Source of the DNA: Veillonella sp.
GTDB taxonomy: Bacteria > Bacillota > Negativicutes > Veillonellales > Veillonellaceae
Reading direction: 5' to 3'
DNA: 64,000 bases
NCBI RefSeq assembly: GCF_018364065.1
Contig: NZ_JAGZMO010000009.1
Location: 1-64,000 of the forward strand
Shown: positions 53,042-62,527 of the stretch, piece by piece
How the letters are laid out: every line of letters begins with the position of its first letter
Position numbering within the stretch: position 1 is the stretch's first letter
Program-made: the position numbers and the translations under genes
Notes under the pieces: model-generated
Told to the model about the DNA's origin: nothing
Database searches by the model: none
Seen by the model: only the letters and a program-made list of their open reading frames with translations

Positions 53042-54793
53042 TTATAAAACCTCCTTAATTGCTTTTTTCACATACGTTGCTGTAAATGGATTACCATCAT
53101 ATTTTAAGCAACTATGGAGTTTTGTCTTATCAGGCATATGAATGCGGAATAAATCAGTTAACTGTTCAGTCGCATTTTGTTCACAAATAACAACTTTTTT
53201 AGCCTTTTCAAAGAATGGCAATAATTGTTCAGTTGGGAAAGGTTTAATCAAGCGAAGTTGTAAGTGGTTAACTTTTACGCCTTCTGCTTCAAGTTCTGCA
53301 GCAGCTTCTTCGATAGCGCCGCGGCTGGATGTAATACCGATTACCAATACATCACATTCATCATGCTTAGCATTGTTCAAGAATGGATCGTATACAGCAG
53401 CTACGCCTTTAAGTTTGCGTAAACGTTTGTCAGTCTGGCTTACGTGCATGCTAGGTGCTTCAGCCGGTTTACCTTCTTCATTATGTTCCAAACCGGTGGA
53501 TAAGAACAAGCCGTTCTTAGTACCAGGAATTGTACGAGGGGAAATGCCGTCTTCTACAAGTTCGAAACGTTTGAAGTAATGAGGACGTTCTAATTCAGGA
53601 AGGTCTTCTTCTTTCATCAATTTACCGCGTTTAATAGGTACACGGTTCATATCGAATGTAGGTACGGACTGTTTATTCAAGCCTTGTTGTAAGTCAGGCA
53701 TGAAGATTACAGGGCATTGGAATTCTTCCGCCAAGTTGAATGCATGTTGAATTTCATAGAAGCATTCTTCAATACTTGTAGGAGCAATTACGATATTGGC
53801 ATAGTCGCCGTGCGCATTATGGCAGGCAGCGTTAATATCGGATGTTTCAACTTTAGTCGCCATGCCTGTAGATGGACCGGAACGTTGAACGTCTATAACT
53901 ACCATTGGCAATTCAGCCATGGATGCCATGGATAAGGATTCAGCCATCAAGCTGAGACCAGGGCCGGACGTACAAGTGAAGCCGCGAACGCCTGCGTATA
54001 CACCACCCATAGCAGTCATACAAGCAGCGATTTCGTCTTCTGTCTGTACTACAGTAGCGCCGATTTTATCCATTCTCTTAATCATATATTCCATAACTTC
54101 GGAAGCCGGAGTGATTGGATAGGATGCCATGAAACGGGAACCCGCTGCAATAGCGCCCAAAGCAATCGCTTCGTTGCCCAAGAGGAACATTTGATCTTTC
54201 TTTTCAGGAATCGGTAATGTGTCGATTTCCGCATCACCGCGTTTGGATACGATAAAATCATGGCCTTCTTCGAAAGCTTGTAAGTTTTTATCGATAACAT
54301 CTTGAGATTTCTTAGCAAAGCGTACTTCAATAGCTGTCTTGAATGGAGCCTTATCAAATCCTAAGAGAGCAACAGACATACCCAAGGCAACGATGTTTCT
54401 CATCATCAAGGAGCCTTGTTTCATAGCTGTTTCAGTGATAGGTACTGCCAAGCAGGTAACATTATGACCTTCGTAAGCAGAGAAATCAGGTTCTACCTTG
54501 CTATCACAGATGATGTAACCGCCGTCACGAACTTCAGTGCCGTGTTTGTCCACAGTTTCCTGGTCCAATGCGACTAAGAAGTCGATTTGTTCGCCTACAG
54601 TCATGATAGGTTCTAAAGCGATACGCAAAGCGAATGTGGTATGACCACCTTTAATACGCGATGCAAATAAGCGTTGACTATACAACGAGTAGCCTTCTTT
54701 GGCTAAAATTGTGGCCATAATTTCGCCGCAGCTCTCGATACCTTCGCCCTGCTGGCCACCCATTTTCCAGATAAAATCTTTACGTTGTTGCAA
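53042..54793 (-). CDS. korA: 2-oxoacid:ferredoxin oxidoreductase, alpha subunit (gamma-alpha fusion)
   Basis: 583 residues: an N-terminal gamma-type domain (about 1-190, GGQQGEGIESCGEIMA; SRIKGGHTTF) fused to the alpha domain (GNEAIALGAIAAGSRFMASYPITPASEVMEYM). Start: TTG at 54793 lies 9 bases after AAGGAGG, whereas the GTG at 54802 directly touches that site. Ends 1 base before korB, so the two are co-translated. With the hydrogenase gene in the window this supports ferredoxin-linked energy metabolism. Confidence 0.93.
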   Translation of the reverse strand: MQQRKDFIWKMGGQQGEGIESCGEIMATILAKEGYSLYSQRLFASRIKGGHTTFALRIALEPIMTVGEQIDFLVALDQETVDKHGTEVRDGGYIICDSKVEPDFSAYEGHNVTCLAVPITETAMKQGSLMMRNIVALGMSVALLGFDKAPFKTAIEVRFAKKSQDVIDKNLQAFEEGHDFIVSKRGDAEIDTLPIPEKKDQMFLLGNEAIALGAIAAGSRFMASYPITPASEVMEYMIKRMDKIGATVVQTEDEIAACMTAMGGVYAGVRGFTCTSGPGLSLMAESLSMASMAELPMVVIDVQRSGPSTGMATKVETSDINAACHNAHGDYANIVIAPTSIEECFYEIQHAFNLAEEFQCPVIFMPDLQQGLNKQSVPTFDMNRVPIKRGKLMKEEDLPELERPHYFKRFELVEDGISPRTIPGTKNGLFLSTGLEHNEEGKPAEAPSMHVSQTDKRLRKLKGVAAVYDPFLNNAKHDECDVLVIGITSSRGAIEEAAAELEAEGVKVNHLQLRLIKPFPTEQLLPFFEKAKKVVICEQNATEQLTDLFRIHMPDKTKLHSCLKYDGNPFTATYVKKAIKEVL

Positions 54794-55117
54794 AAGATTC
54801 ACCCTCCTTAGGATTGTAATACAATACGCTCTTAAAATTTTACTATCTCTTAACTTGTTCTTATTCTATCATCTTTATGCAAAATTCGCAAACAAATATG
54901 CCAGTTTGAAATGCATATTATTCATACTTGAAAATCTAATTTTTTCAATGAATATATAAGTATATTCTTTTCTATAGTGTATATAATGACAGTAATAAAT
55001 CGAGTAAATGAGAAAAATAAAAAGTGTATTAATATTCTTGTTTTTAGAATATTAATACACTTGAAGATTAGTTTTATTTATTATTTTTTACAATTTTTTC
55101 AGAAGAAGTTCTAACTA
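54794..55117. other. Intergenic region between truA and korA
   Basis: 324 bases, AT-rich. Contains the truA terminator (55022-55062) and a weak candidate korA promoter (TAGAAT read on the minus strand near 54870). Nothing else recognised. Confidence 0.45.
55022..55062 (-). terminator. Terminator after truA
   Basis: Perfect 17-bp stem AAGTGTATTAATATTCT / AGAATATTAATACACTT, then TTTTATTTTT on the minus strand. Confidence 0.9.
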
Positions 55118-55921
55118 CTATTCAGACAAGCTCTCTTCCAATGCCTGTCGCCTTGCAGTAATTACGTCCTTCATTCGCTCATCGGTAAAGAATATTTCTT
55201 CCAGGAACAGCCCCTGCGGCGGTGCGGTCTTCCCGATAGCGCGACGATCACGCTGTTCCAACAGTGCACCAATATGTGCAGGATCTACTTTCCCACGTCC
55301 TGCATCCACTAAGAGGCCTGCAATATTGCGCACCATATGGTACAGGAATCCATCACCGATAACGTGAAGACGAATCATAGGCCCATCCAAAATCGGGGTA
55401 ATGGCATAAATCGTTTTCACCGGATTGGCCGGTGTGGAATTGGTCCCTTGCAGCGTTGTGAAATCATGAGTTCCTTCCAGGGCTTTTGCCGCCTCAATCA
55501 TTTCCAACAAAGATAACGGCTTTTTCACATGCCAGTGATACCGCATATGAATCGGATCCTCAATGGGATGATTGCGGATTTCATATACATATTCTTTACC
55601 CACAATATTCCAGCGCGGCTTCCAGTCGAGAGGAATTTCCTCTGCCTGCGTCACTACAATGTACGGTGGTAGATGAGCAATCAATGCTCGCAGCAAATTT
55701 TCCACAGGAATACGCCCCTCAGTGAGGAACGTTACTACCTGGAATCGGGCATGAACACCTGCATCCGTTCGGGAGGCACCATAAATCGAAATGGGCTCAT
55801 TACACACTTTACTGAGGGCGGTTTCCAGGCATTCCTGCACAGTAATACTGTTGGCCTGACGTTGATAGCCGCTCAACAAGGTGCCGTCATAAGCTACGAT
55901 TAATCGTATATTCCGTTTCAA
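55118..55921 (-). CDS. truA: tRNA pseudouridine(38-40) synthase
   Basis: 267 residues. Catalytic D53 in GASRTDAGVHA; the GFLYHMVRNIAG block matches TruA. Isomerises uridines 38-40 in tRNA anticodon arms. Located after ecfT as in many Firmicutes, but separated by a hexanucleotide array that starts 66 bases before its start codon. Confidence 0.96.
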   Translation of the reverse strand: MKRNIRLIVAYDGTLLSGYQRQANSITVQECLETALSKVCNEPISIYGASRTDAGVHARFQVVTFLTEGRIPVENLLRALIAHLPPYIVVTQAEEIPLDWKPRWNIVGKEYVYEIRNHPIEDPIHMRYHWHVKKPLSLLEMIEAAKALEGTHDFTTLQGTNSTPANPVKTIYAITPILDGPMIRLHVIGDGFLYHMVRNIAGLLVDAGRGKVDPAHIGALLEQRDRRAIGKTAPPQGLFLEEIFFTDERMKDVITARRQALEESLSE

Positions 55922-55980
55922 CCAAGTTCTCCTTTCCTGCGATTCTAATTATAATTCAAACTAAAACTAACACTCATATC

Positions 55981-56090
55981 CAAATTCAAGCTCAAGCTCA
56001 AGTCCAAGTCCAAGTCCAAGTCCAAGTCCAAGTCCAAGTCCAAGTCCAAGTCCAAGTCCAAGTCCAAGTCCAAGTCCAAGTCCAAGTCCA
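55981..56090. repeat. Hexanucleotide tandem array between ecfT and truA
   Basis: Fifteen perfect CAAGTC units (GACTTG on the coding strand) from 55999 to 56090, preceded by three decayed units (CAAATT, CAAGCT, CAAGCT). It runs to 9 bases before the ecfT stop codon. Confidence 0.95.
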
Positions 56091-56098
56091 AAGCGATC

Positions 56099-56908
56099 TT
56101 ACCAAAGAACGCCTCTAAAACGCAATGCCAACAGCACGGCCGTCACAAGTAAGACCGCTCCTAAGCCGATATAATCGACCGACGTAATAACCAGCTCTTT
56201 CATGCGCGTTCTGTTTTCACCGCCCCGATAGCAGCGAGCTTCCATGGCGATGGCCAACTCATCGGCACGTCGAAATGCACTGATAAAGAGTGGCACCAAC
56301 AGTGGAATCATATTCTTGGCGCGCTTTACAATACTGCCCGTAGTAAAGTCTGCACCACGCGCTTCCTGCGCCTTCATAATGCGGTCCGTTTCTTCCAACA
56401 GGGTTGGGATGAATCGCAACGCAATAGTCATCATCATAGCTAACTCATGAGCCGGTACACCGATACGCTTAAACGGGTTTAATAAATATTCAATCCCGTC
56501 CGTAAGACGGATTGGTGAAGTCGTATAGGTCAGCAAAGAGGAGAAAAGAATGAGGAATACCAAACGAGCCCCCATAAAGCTCCCCATGCGCAACCCTTCC
56601 TCCGTAATAGATAGGAAGCCATATTGCCACACAACTGTCCCCGGTGTGGTGAACACATGGATTAATAAGGTGAATGCAATGATAATCCACAAAGGCTTAA
56701 TGGACGTCCAAATAAGTCGCAAAGGCAAGCGGGACATGCCCATAGCCAAGAACGTAAACGCCCCCACCAGCAAGTATGCTTCTACGGAGTCCGCCAAGAA
56801 GATGGCAATCATGAAAATAAGCGTGCTCATAATCTTGGCGCGAGGATCCATGCGATGCAAGAAGGAATCACCTGGGAAATATTGTCCAATTGTAATATTA
56901 GTCAGCAT
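56099..56908 (-). CDS. ecfT: ECF transporter transmembrane subunit
   Basis: 269 residues. Five or more hydrophobic segments and the two EcfT coupling motifs: AQEARGADF and MEARCYRGGENR. It couples ATPase subunits to S-components (vitamins, queuosine precursors). The start overlaps the ecfA2 end by 11 bases. Confidence 0.96.
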   Translation of the reverse strand: MLTNITIGQYFPGDSFLHRMDPRAKIMSTLIFMIAIFLADSVEAYLLVGAFTFLAMGMSRLPLRLIWTSIKPLWIIIAFTLLIHVFTTPGTVVWQYGFLSITEEGLRMGSFMGARLVFLILFSSLLTYTTSPIRLTDGIEYLLNPFKRIGVPAHELAMMMTIALRFIPTLLEETDRIMKAQEARGADFTTGSIVKRAKNMIPLLVPLFISAFRRADELAIAMEARCYRGGENRTRMKELVITSVDYIGLGAVLLVTAVLLALRFRGVLW

Positions 56909-57947
56909 GGGACACCTTCCCTTCTTTCCGATTCTTACTACGTTTCATACGTTTTCCCGTTTTAGTCCGGCTCTCTGTTTTATTCTGATTCTCTGTTTTA
57001 TTCTGAATCTCTGTTTTTACCGGGTTTTCTTCTTTTGCCAAATTTTCTGTTTCTACAGTTTTTTCAGATTCTGTGCTTTTTACTGTATCGGAGTTCTTAT
57101 TAATTAACCCTTCAATCTGGTCAACAGCCTCATCAATGGACGATACGCCCACATTGACATTGAGGTTACGAGACTTCAAGTAGTACATAAGATCTACCAC
57201 AGGCGGCACGTCTACACCGGTTGCCTGTAAGGCTTCGCGGTTATTGGAGAAAATATCAACCGGCTTACCGTCCAGTTTAATCTGGCCGTCATCGATTACG
57301 ATGAGGCGGTTCGCCATGCGGGAAATATCTTCCATATTGTGAGACACTAAAATAACCGTTACACCTTTTTTACGGTGCAAGTCGATGATTCTATTGAAAA
57401 TCTCATCACGACCGAACGGATCAAGGCCCGCAGACGGTTCGTCCAAGATTAAATAATTTGGATTTAACGCCACTACGCCTGCAATGGCTACACGGCGCAT
57501 TTGGCCGCCGGACAATTGGAACGGTGAACGCGTTGCATACGTATCATAATCAAGGCCAACGAACTCCATAGCCTCGCGTACACGGGCGTCTATTTCCTCT
57601 TCCGGCACACCTAAGTTGCGCGGTCCGAACGCAATATCCTGAGCGATTGTCTCTTCGAAGAGCTGGTGCTCCGGATATTGGAATACCATACCTACTGTAT
57701 GGCGCATTTTTTTTGCTTCTTCCGTCTTATCCGCCAGGTTAACGCCATTAACAGTTACTGTACCTTCCGTAGGGTGCAATAAGCCGTTCAAATGCTGTAC
57801 CAGCGTCGATTTGCCGGAGCCCGTATGGCCGATGATGCCCACAAAGTCCCCTTCATTAATCGTAAGATTAATCTTCTTCAGAGCTTCCTTGCGGTACGGC
57901 GTATGTTCTCCATATATGTATGTTACATTTTCCAGTACTATCGGCAT
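56898..57947 (-). CDS. ecfA2: ECF transporter ATP-binding protein with charged C-terminal tail
   Basis: 349 residues, about 60 longer than usual. Walker A GHTGSGKST (near 38), signature LSGGQMRRVAIAG, Walker B YLILDEPSAGLDP. From about residue 285 the protein ends in a Lys/Glu/Thr-rich repeat tail (KTENQNKTES, then RMKRSKNRKEGK). The codons for the tail are themselves repetitive. Overlaps ecfA1 by 10 bases and ecfT by 11. Confidence 0.95.
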   Translation of the reverse strand: MPIVLENVTYIYGEHTPYRKEALKKINLTINEGDFVGIIGHTGSGKSTLVQHLNGLLHPTEGTVTVNGVNLADKTEEAKKMRHTVGMVFQYPEHQLFEETIAQDIAFGPRNLGVPEEEIDARVREAMEFVGLDYDTYATRSPFQLSGGQMRRVAIAGVVALNPNYLILDEPSAGLDPFGRDEIFNRIIDLHRKKGVTVILVSHNMEDISRMANRLIVIDDGQIKLDGKPVDIFSNNREALQATGVDVPPVVDLMYYLKSRNLNVNVGVSSIDEAVDQIEGLINKNSDTVKSTESEKTVETENLAKEENPVKTEIQNKTENQNKTESRTKTGKRMKRSKNRKEGKVSHAD

Positions 57948-58780
57948 AACTGATCCCCCAACTCTTCTTCCGTAATGATGCCGGCCGGCATGGAAATGCC
58001 CTGCTGTGCCAATTTATGTGCCACTTCGGCAGCTACCGGTACATCAAGTCCCAAGTCTTTCAACATCTCTACTTGCGAGAAAATCTGATGAGGCGTACCT
58101 TCTTCAATTAATTTACCGTTCTTCATAACCACCACACGATCGGAAGCTACCGCTTCTTCCATGAAGTGCGTAATGTAAACGATGGTAATGCCTTCTTCTT
58201 TATTTAAGCGGCGTACTGTTTCCAACACTTCTTTGCGACCTGTAGGATCCAGCATAGCCGTCGGTTCATCTAATACAATGCAGGCCGGTTTCATAGCCAA
58301 TACACCGGCGATGGCGATGCGCTGCTTCTGACCGCCCGATAAGAGGCCCGGCGAATGGAGAGCATACTCCGTCATATTGACGCTGGCCAATGCTTCGTCC
58401 ACACGGCGACGAATTTCCTTAGGCTCAACACCCAGGTTTTCCGGTCCAAATGCCACATCTTCTTCTACGATAGCCGCTACAATCTGATTGTCCGGGTTCT
58501 GAAATACCATGCCCACATGTTGGCGAATGTCCCAAAGTTTTTCAGGTTCCTTCGTATTCATCCCCAATACCAGTACATCACCTTCAGACGGTGTTAAGAG
58601 TACGTTAAAATGCTTCGCCAAGGTACTCTTGCCGCTGCCGTTGGTGCCTATAATGCTGACAAACTCGCCCTTATTGATGGTTAGCGTCACATCATCAAGC
58701 GCTTTTACCACATTGCCGGTCTCATCCGTATAGGTATGACTCATGTGGTTCGTCTGAATAATAATATCTGCTGTGCTCAT
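57938..58780 (-). CDS. ecfA1: ECF transporter ATP-binding protein
   Basis: 280 residues. Walker A GTNGSGKST, Q-loop FQNPDNQIVAAIVEEDVAFGPENLG, signature LSGGQKQR, Walker B CIVLDEPTAMLDP. First gene of the ecfA1-ecfA2-ecfT unit. ATG 58780 follows GAGGA by 5 bases; the frame is open to 58792 but that ATG lies upstream of the site. Confidence 0.96.
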   Translation of the reverse strand: MSTADIIIQTNHMSHTYTDETGNVVKALDDVTLTINKGEFVSIIGTNGSGKSTLAKHFNVLLTPSEGDVLVLGMNTKEPEKLWDIRQHVGMVFQNPDNQIVAAIVEEDVAFGPENLGVEPKEIRRRVDEALASVNMTEYALHSPGLLSGGQKQRIAIAGVLAMKPACIVLDEPTAMLDPTGRKEVLETVRRLNKEEGITIVYITHFMEEAVASDRVVVMKNGKLIEEGTPHQIFSQVEMLKDLGLDVPVAAEVAHKLAQQGISMPAGIITEEELGDQLCR

Positions 58781-58898
58781 TGTTATCCTCATTTGTAAAT
58801 TCGTTAAAGTATAACCGTTTGTGTTATCTTCCTTGGATTATGGTTATTTATGAACTACCTAACTGTAACTGTTAGTAGTCGTTTACTTAATATATTTA

Positions 58899-58973
58899 TG
58901 CTTAATACTTGAGTGCTTAATACTCGAGTACTTTATACTCTAATGCTTAATAGTCTAATATTTAACTATTTTG
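58899..58973. repeat. 15-bp tandem array, five units
   Basis: TGCTTAATACTTGAG, TGCTTAATACTCGAG, TACTTTATACTCTAA, TGCTTAATAGTCTAA and TATTTAACTATTTTG follow without gaps; they lie upstream of ecfA1. Confidence 0.88.
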
Positions 58974-59103
58974 TTCGTAATAGCTTCAGTCGCTACCACT
59001 CTGATAATATAAAAATACACATAATTCGTCAACCCAATAGCTTGATTAGGTTGCCAATTATATGTATTTGAACGCTTAGTGTATTTTGGAATAATAACAA
59101 AAA

Positions 59104-59135
59104 GCGGTGTTGCTAACGATTTGTTGCAACACCGT
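59104..59135 (-). terminator. Terminator of the ribosomal alpha operon
   Basis: ACGGTGTTGC / GCAACACCGC stem followed by TTTTTG on the minus strand, after rplQ. Confidence 0.9.
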
Positions 59136-59146
59136 CTTACTTGTTA

Positions 59147-59482
59147 TTATACTAGCTCGATAAGTGCTAATGGAGCTGCATCACCTTTACGAAGGCCAAG
59201 CTTAATTACACGAGTGTAACCGCCCTGACGATCAGCATATTTCGGAGCAATTTCATCAAATAATCTTTTAACTACATCTTCATCCATGAGGTAGGAAAGA
59301 ACTTGACGACGAGCATGTAAATCACCACGTTTAGCAAGAGTGATCATCTGATCTGCTAAACCGCGCAATTCTTTAGCTTTCGCTTCAGTTGTTTCAATAC
59401 GATCATATTGGAAGAAAGATGTTAACATACCGCGGAATAACGCTTTGCGAGCAGAGCTGTCACGGCCTAATTTTCTATACAT
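59147..59482 (-). CDS. rplQ: 50S ribosomal protein L17
   Basis: 111 residues. MYRKLGRDSSARKALFRGML and the end RKGDAAPLALIELV are characteristic. Last gene of the alpha operon, 12 bases after rpoA. Confidence 0.98.
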   Translation of the reverse strand: MYRKLGRDSSARKALFRGMLTSFFQYDRIETTEAKAKELRGLADQMITLAKRGDLHARRQVLSYLMDEDVVKRLFDEIAPKYADRQGGYTRVIKLGLRKGDAAPLALIELV

Positions 59483-59494
59483 TAGTCATCCTCC

Positions 59495-60490
59495 TTATTC
59501 GCCTTTTTTCTTTAGAGTAAAATTACCAGAAGGATGATTTTGGAGTTTTTCTTCAATCTCTTCAATGGACTTTTTACCCAAATTACGAACCTTACCTAAA
59601 TCTTCAACTGTTTTGTCGAGAAGGTCCGCAATTGTGTTTATACCAGCACGTTTCAAACAGTTGTAAGCACGTACAGATAATTCCAAATCATCGATTGGAA
59701 TCTTGGATGGACCGTCATCATCAGGTACATCGGTATCAATGCCTTCACCATCGATTGGGTCAATATCTGTATCGATAAATTCTTCAGCTGTGTGTGCTAA
59801 TTTTGTGAAGTTCTTAAGGTAGCCGATCATGATATTGGCTGAACGAGCTACTGCTTCGGCTGCTGTAATGGAACCGTTAGTTACAACTTCTAAAGTCAAC
59901 TTATCGAAGTCCATTTCATTGCCAACGCGCACATCACTTACTTCATACTTTGCTCGAAGAATTGGAGAGAAAATGGAGTCGATCGGAATACGACCGATTA
60001 CATCGTCTTCTTTTTTATTCTTCGTAGATGGCACATATCCTTTACCACGTTCTATGCGCACATCCATCACTAGATGAGCTACCTCATCCATTGTAGCAAT
60101 TACGAGGTCAGGATTTAAAATTTCTACGTCCGGTGGGAAATTTCTTGCGAGTTCACCGGCTGTTAAAACGCCTTCCTTCTGAATGTCTACATGGATATCC
60201 AACGGCAATTGTGTCTCGCTGTCAACACGAAGGCATAACTGCTTGAGATTTAGAATGATGTCTGTAACATCCTCACGAATACCGGGAATAGTAGAAAATT
60301 CATGAAGTACTCCATCAATTTTGATAGAAGTAATGGCCGCCCCATCTAAAGACGAAAGCAGAATGCGACGCAAGCTATTGCCGAGTGTAATCCCGTAGCC
60401 ACGATCTAATGGTTCACAGACGAATTTACCATAACGACCGTCATCGCGTACTTCAACTTTCTCGATTCTTAATTTCTTTTCTTCGCTCAT
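59495..60490 (-). CDS. rpoA: RNA polymerase subunit alpha
   Basis: 331 residues. N-terminal assembly domain (EPLDRGYGITLGNSLRRILLSS-type motif, quoted in part: GYGITLGNSLRRILL) and C-terminal domain (LELSVRAYNCLKRAGI, LGKKSIEEIEEKL) joined by an acidic linker. ATG 60490 follows AGGAGG; the open frame to 60523 is not translated from there. The acidic stretch DTDIDPIDGEGIDTDVPDDD is notable. Confidence 0.98.
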   Translation of the reverse strand: MSEEKKLRIEKVEVRDDGRYGKFVCEPLDRGYGITLGNSLRRILLSSLDGAAITSIKIDGVLHEFSTIPGIREDVTDIILNLKQLCLRVDSETQLPLDIHVDIQKEGVLTAGELARNFPPDVEILNPDLVIATMDEVAHLVMDVRIERGKGYVPSTKNKKEDDVIGRIPIDSIFSPILRAKYEVSDVRVGNEMDFDKLTLEVVTNGSITAAEAVARSANIMIGYLKNFTKLAHTAEEFIDTDIDPIDGEGIDTDVPDDDGPSKIPIDDLELSVRAYNCLKRAGINTIADLLDKTVEDLGKVRNLGKKSIEEIEEKLQNHPSGNFTLKKKGE

Positions 60491-60570
60491 TAGGACAATC
60501 CTCCTCTTAAACACGCCTTGCATCTATAGTATATCACAGCTACCGTAAAAAACGGGCGCCTAACTATAAA

Positions 60571-60960
60571 TTAAACGCGACGACGTTTTGGAGGACGGCA
60601 ACCGTTATGAGGAATTGGAGTAACGTCTTTGATGCTGTTAACTTCAAGACCTGCTGCTTGCAATGCACGGATAGCAGCTTCGCGGCCGGATCCCGGACCT
60701 TTAACGAATACTTCTACCTGACGCAAGCCATGTTCCATAGCAGCTTTAGCAGCTTGTTCTGCCGCCATCTGAGCTGCGAATGGAGTGCTCTTACGAGAAC
60801 CGCGGAAGCCAAGACCACCTGCGGATGCCCAGGAAAGAGCATTACCGTTTGTATCGGTAATTGTTACGATAGTGTTGTTGAATGTGGAACGGATATGAGC
60901 CGCACCGGATTCAACGTGTTTCTTTTCTTTTCTTTTTCTAGATACTACCTTTTTAGCCAC
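60571..60960 (-). CDS. rpsK: 30S ribosomal protein S11
   Basis: 129 residues. AHIRSTFNNTIVTITD, GFRGSRKSTPFAAQ and the end NGCRPPKRRRV identify S11. In many bacteria rpsD follows; here an 80-base gap leads straight to rpoA. Confidence 0.98.
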   Translation of the reverse strand: MAKKVVSRKRKEKKHVESGAAHIRSTFNNTIVTITDTNGNALSWASAGGLGFRGSRKSTPFAAQMAAEQAAKAAMEHGLRQVEVFVKGPGSGREAAIRALQAAGLEVNSIKDVTPIPHNGCRPPKRRRV

Positions 60961-60977
60961 GCTTTATCCCTCCTTTA

Positions 60978-61346
60978 TTATTTCTTCTTCCCAGCGATTG
61001 CTTTTCTAGGGCCTTTACGAGTACGGGCATTTGTCTTTGTGCGTTGACCGCGTAAAGGCAATCCTGCACGATGACGTTTCCCGCGATAGGAGTTGATTTC
61101 AATTAAGCGCTTAATGTTAAGAGCTTCTTCACGACGAAGATCGCCTTCAACCTTGTACTCATCATCAAGAAGAGCACGGATTTTCGCAACTTCATCTTCT
61201 GTAAGGTCACGAACACGAGTATCAGGATTAATACCAGTTTTTGCCAAAATTTCTTTGGACAAAGTAAGTCCGATACCATAAATATAAGTTAAACCAATTT
61301 CCACACGTTTGTCACGTGGTAAATCTACACCGGCTATACGTGCCAT
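60978..61346 (-). CDS. rpsM: 30S ribosomal protein S13
   Basis: 122 residues. MARIAGVDLPRDKRVEIGLT and GLPLRGQRTKTNARTRKGP identify S13. Follows rpmJ by 22 bases. Confidence 0.98.
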   Translation of the reverse strand: MARIAGVDLPRDKRVEIGLTYIYGIGLTLSKEILAKTGINPDTRVRDLTEDEVAKIRALLDDEYKVEGDLRREEALNIKRLIEINSYRGKRHRAGLPLRGQRTKTNARTRKGPRKAIAGKKK

Positions 61347-61368
61347 CTATTCAGCCACCTCCTATCAA

Positions 61369-61482
61369 TTAACCTTGTTTTTGTTTATGTTTTGGGTTTT
61401 CGCAAATTACCATTACACGGCCTTTACGTTTAATGATTTTGCATTTTTCGCATATCTTTTTAACTGATGGTTTTACCTTCAT
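61369..61482 (-). CDS. rpmJ: 50S ribosomal protein L36
   Basis: 37 residues, ATG at 61482 and TAA at 61371-61369. MKVKPSVKKICEKCKIIKRK with zinc-type Cys/His (C11, C14, C27, H32) is the zinc-binding L36. Between infA and rpsM as usual. Confidence 0.98.
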   Translation of the reverse strand: MKVKPSVKKICEKCKIIKRKGRVMVICENPKHKQKQG

Positions 61483-61510
61483 AAGTACCTCCTTTGATCG
61501 CAGCCACTTA

Positions 61511-61729
61511 TTATTTAAAGCGGTATGTAATGCGACCACGATTTAAGTCATATGGTGTCAGTTCCATAGTAACTTTATCACCGGGAAGGATACGAATAAA
61601 ATTCATACGCATTTTACCTGACACATGGGCAAGTACCACATGGCCATTTTCAAGTTCTACTTGGAACATGGCGTTTGGTAATGCCTCTACGACCGTACCT
61701 TCCACTTCAATAACGTCTTCTTTTGACAT
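61511..61729 (-). CDS. infA: Translation initiation factor IF-1
   Basis: 72 residues, single OB fold. MSKEDVIEVEGTVVEALPNA and HVSGKMRMNFIRILPGDKV are diagnostic. Between map and rpmJ. Confidence 0.98.
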   Translation of the reverse strand: MSKEDVIEVEGTVVEALPNAMFQVELENGHVVLAHVSGKMRMNFIRILPGDKVTMELTPYDLNRGRITYRFK

Positions 61730-61753
61730 ATCATTTTCCCTCCGGCTACTTGG

Positions 61754-62524
61754 TTATTTTATCAACCTGGGCTCATCACGCATGGTCAAAATTTCAGGGC
61801 CGTCTTCAGTGACAACCACTGTATGTTCAAAATGAGCTGCCGGCTTACCGTCGAGCGTTACCGCCGTCCAATCATCATCAAGAACTTCGACTTCGTATGT
61901 CCCCATGGTAATCATAGGTTCAATACAAAGTATCATACCCGGCTTAAGTAATGGGCCATGCCCGGCCGGACCATAATTCGGAATCTGCGGATCTTCGTGC
62001 ATTTCACGACCGAGGCCATGACCGACGAAGTCGCGAACAACTCCAAATCCAAATTTTTCACAGTACGTCTGAACAGCATGGGAAATGTCTCCCACTCTAT
62101 TCCCGACAACAGCTTGTTCAATTCCTTTAAACAAGCTTTCTTCAGTTACTTTGAGAAGTTTGTGAACCTGTGGTTTCACATGTCCGATAGGAATGGTTAC
62201 ACAGGAATCACCATGATATCCGTTAACGGATGAAACAAGGTCGATACTGATAATATCACCATGTTTCAATTTCCGTTTTGCACTCGGAATACCATGCACG
62301 ACTTCATCATTAATCGAAGCACAAATTGTTGCAGGATACCCATAGTAACCTTTACAGCTAGGTTCACCACCATGGCTGCGAATATATTCTTCGGCAAACT
62401 GATCTAACTCCAGGGTGGAAACGCCCGGTTTTGCTACTGCAATCAGCTGAGTCAAGGTATCAGCAGTTAATTTACATGCCTGACGGATATACTCAATTTC
62501 ATTGGGCGATTTAAGAATAATCAT
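61754..62524 (-). CDS. map: Methionine aminopeptidase, type I
   Basis: 256 residues. Dinuclear metal ligands in SIDLVSSVNGYHGDS (Asp, Asp), HGLGREMHEDP (His) and IEPMI (Glu), with a final Glu near the C-terminus. Removes initiator Met. No N-terminal zinc-finger extension. Follows adk by 3 bases. Confidence 0.97.
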   Translation of the reverse strand: MIILKSPNEIEYIRQACKLTADTLTQLIAVAKPGVSTLELDQFAEEYIRSHGGEPSCKGYYGYPATICASINDEVVHGIPSAKRKLKHGDIISIDLVSSVNGYHGDSCVTIPIGHVKPQVHKLLKVTEESLFKGIEQAVVGNRVGDISHAVQTYCEKFGFGVVRDFVGHGLGREMHEDPQIPNYGPAGHGPLLKPGMILCIEPMITMGTYEVEVLDDDWTAVTLDGKPAAHFEHTVVVTEDGPEILTMRDEPRLIK

Positions 62525-62527
62525 AGA

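Larger units (their letters stand above)
58781..59146. other. Intergenic region between rplQ and ecfA1
   Basis: 366 bases holding the rplQ terminator and a 15-bp repeat array; the ecf promoter should lie here but no clear consensus was found. Confidence 0.5.
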
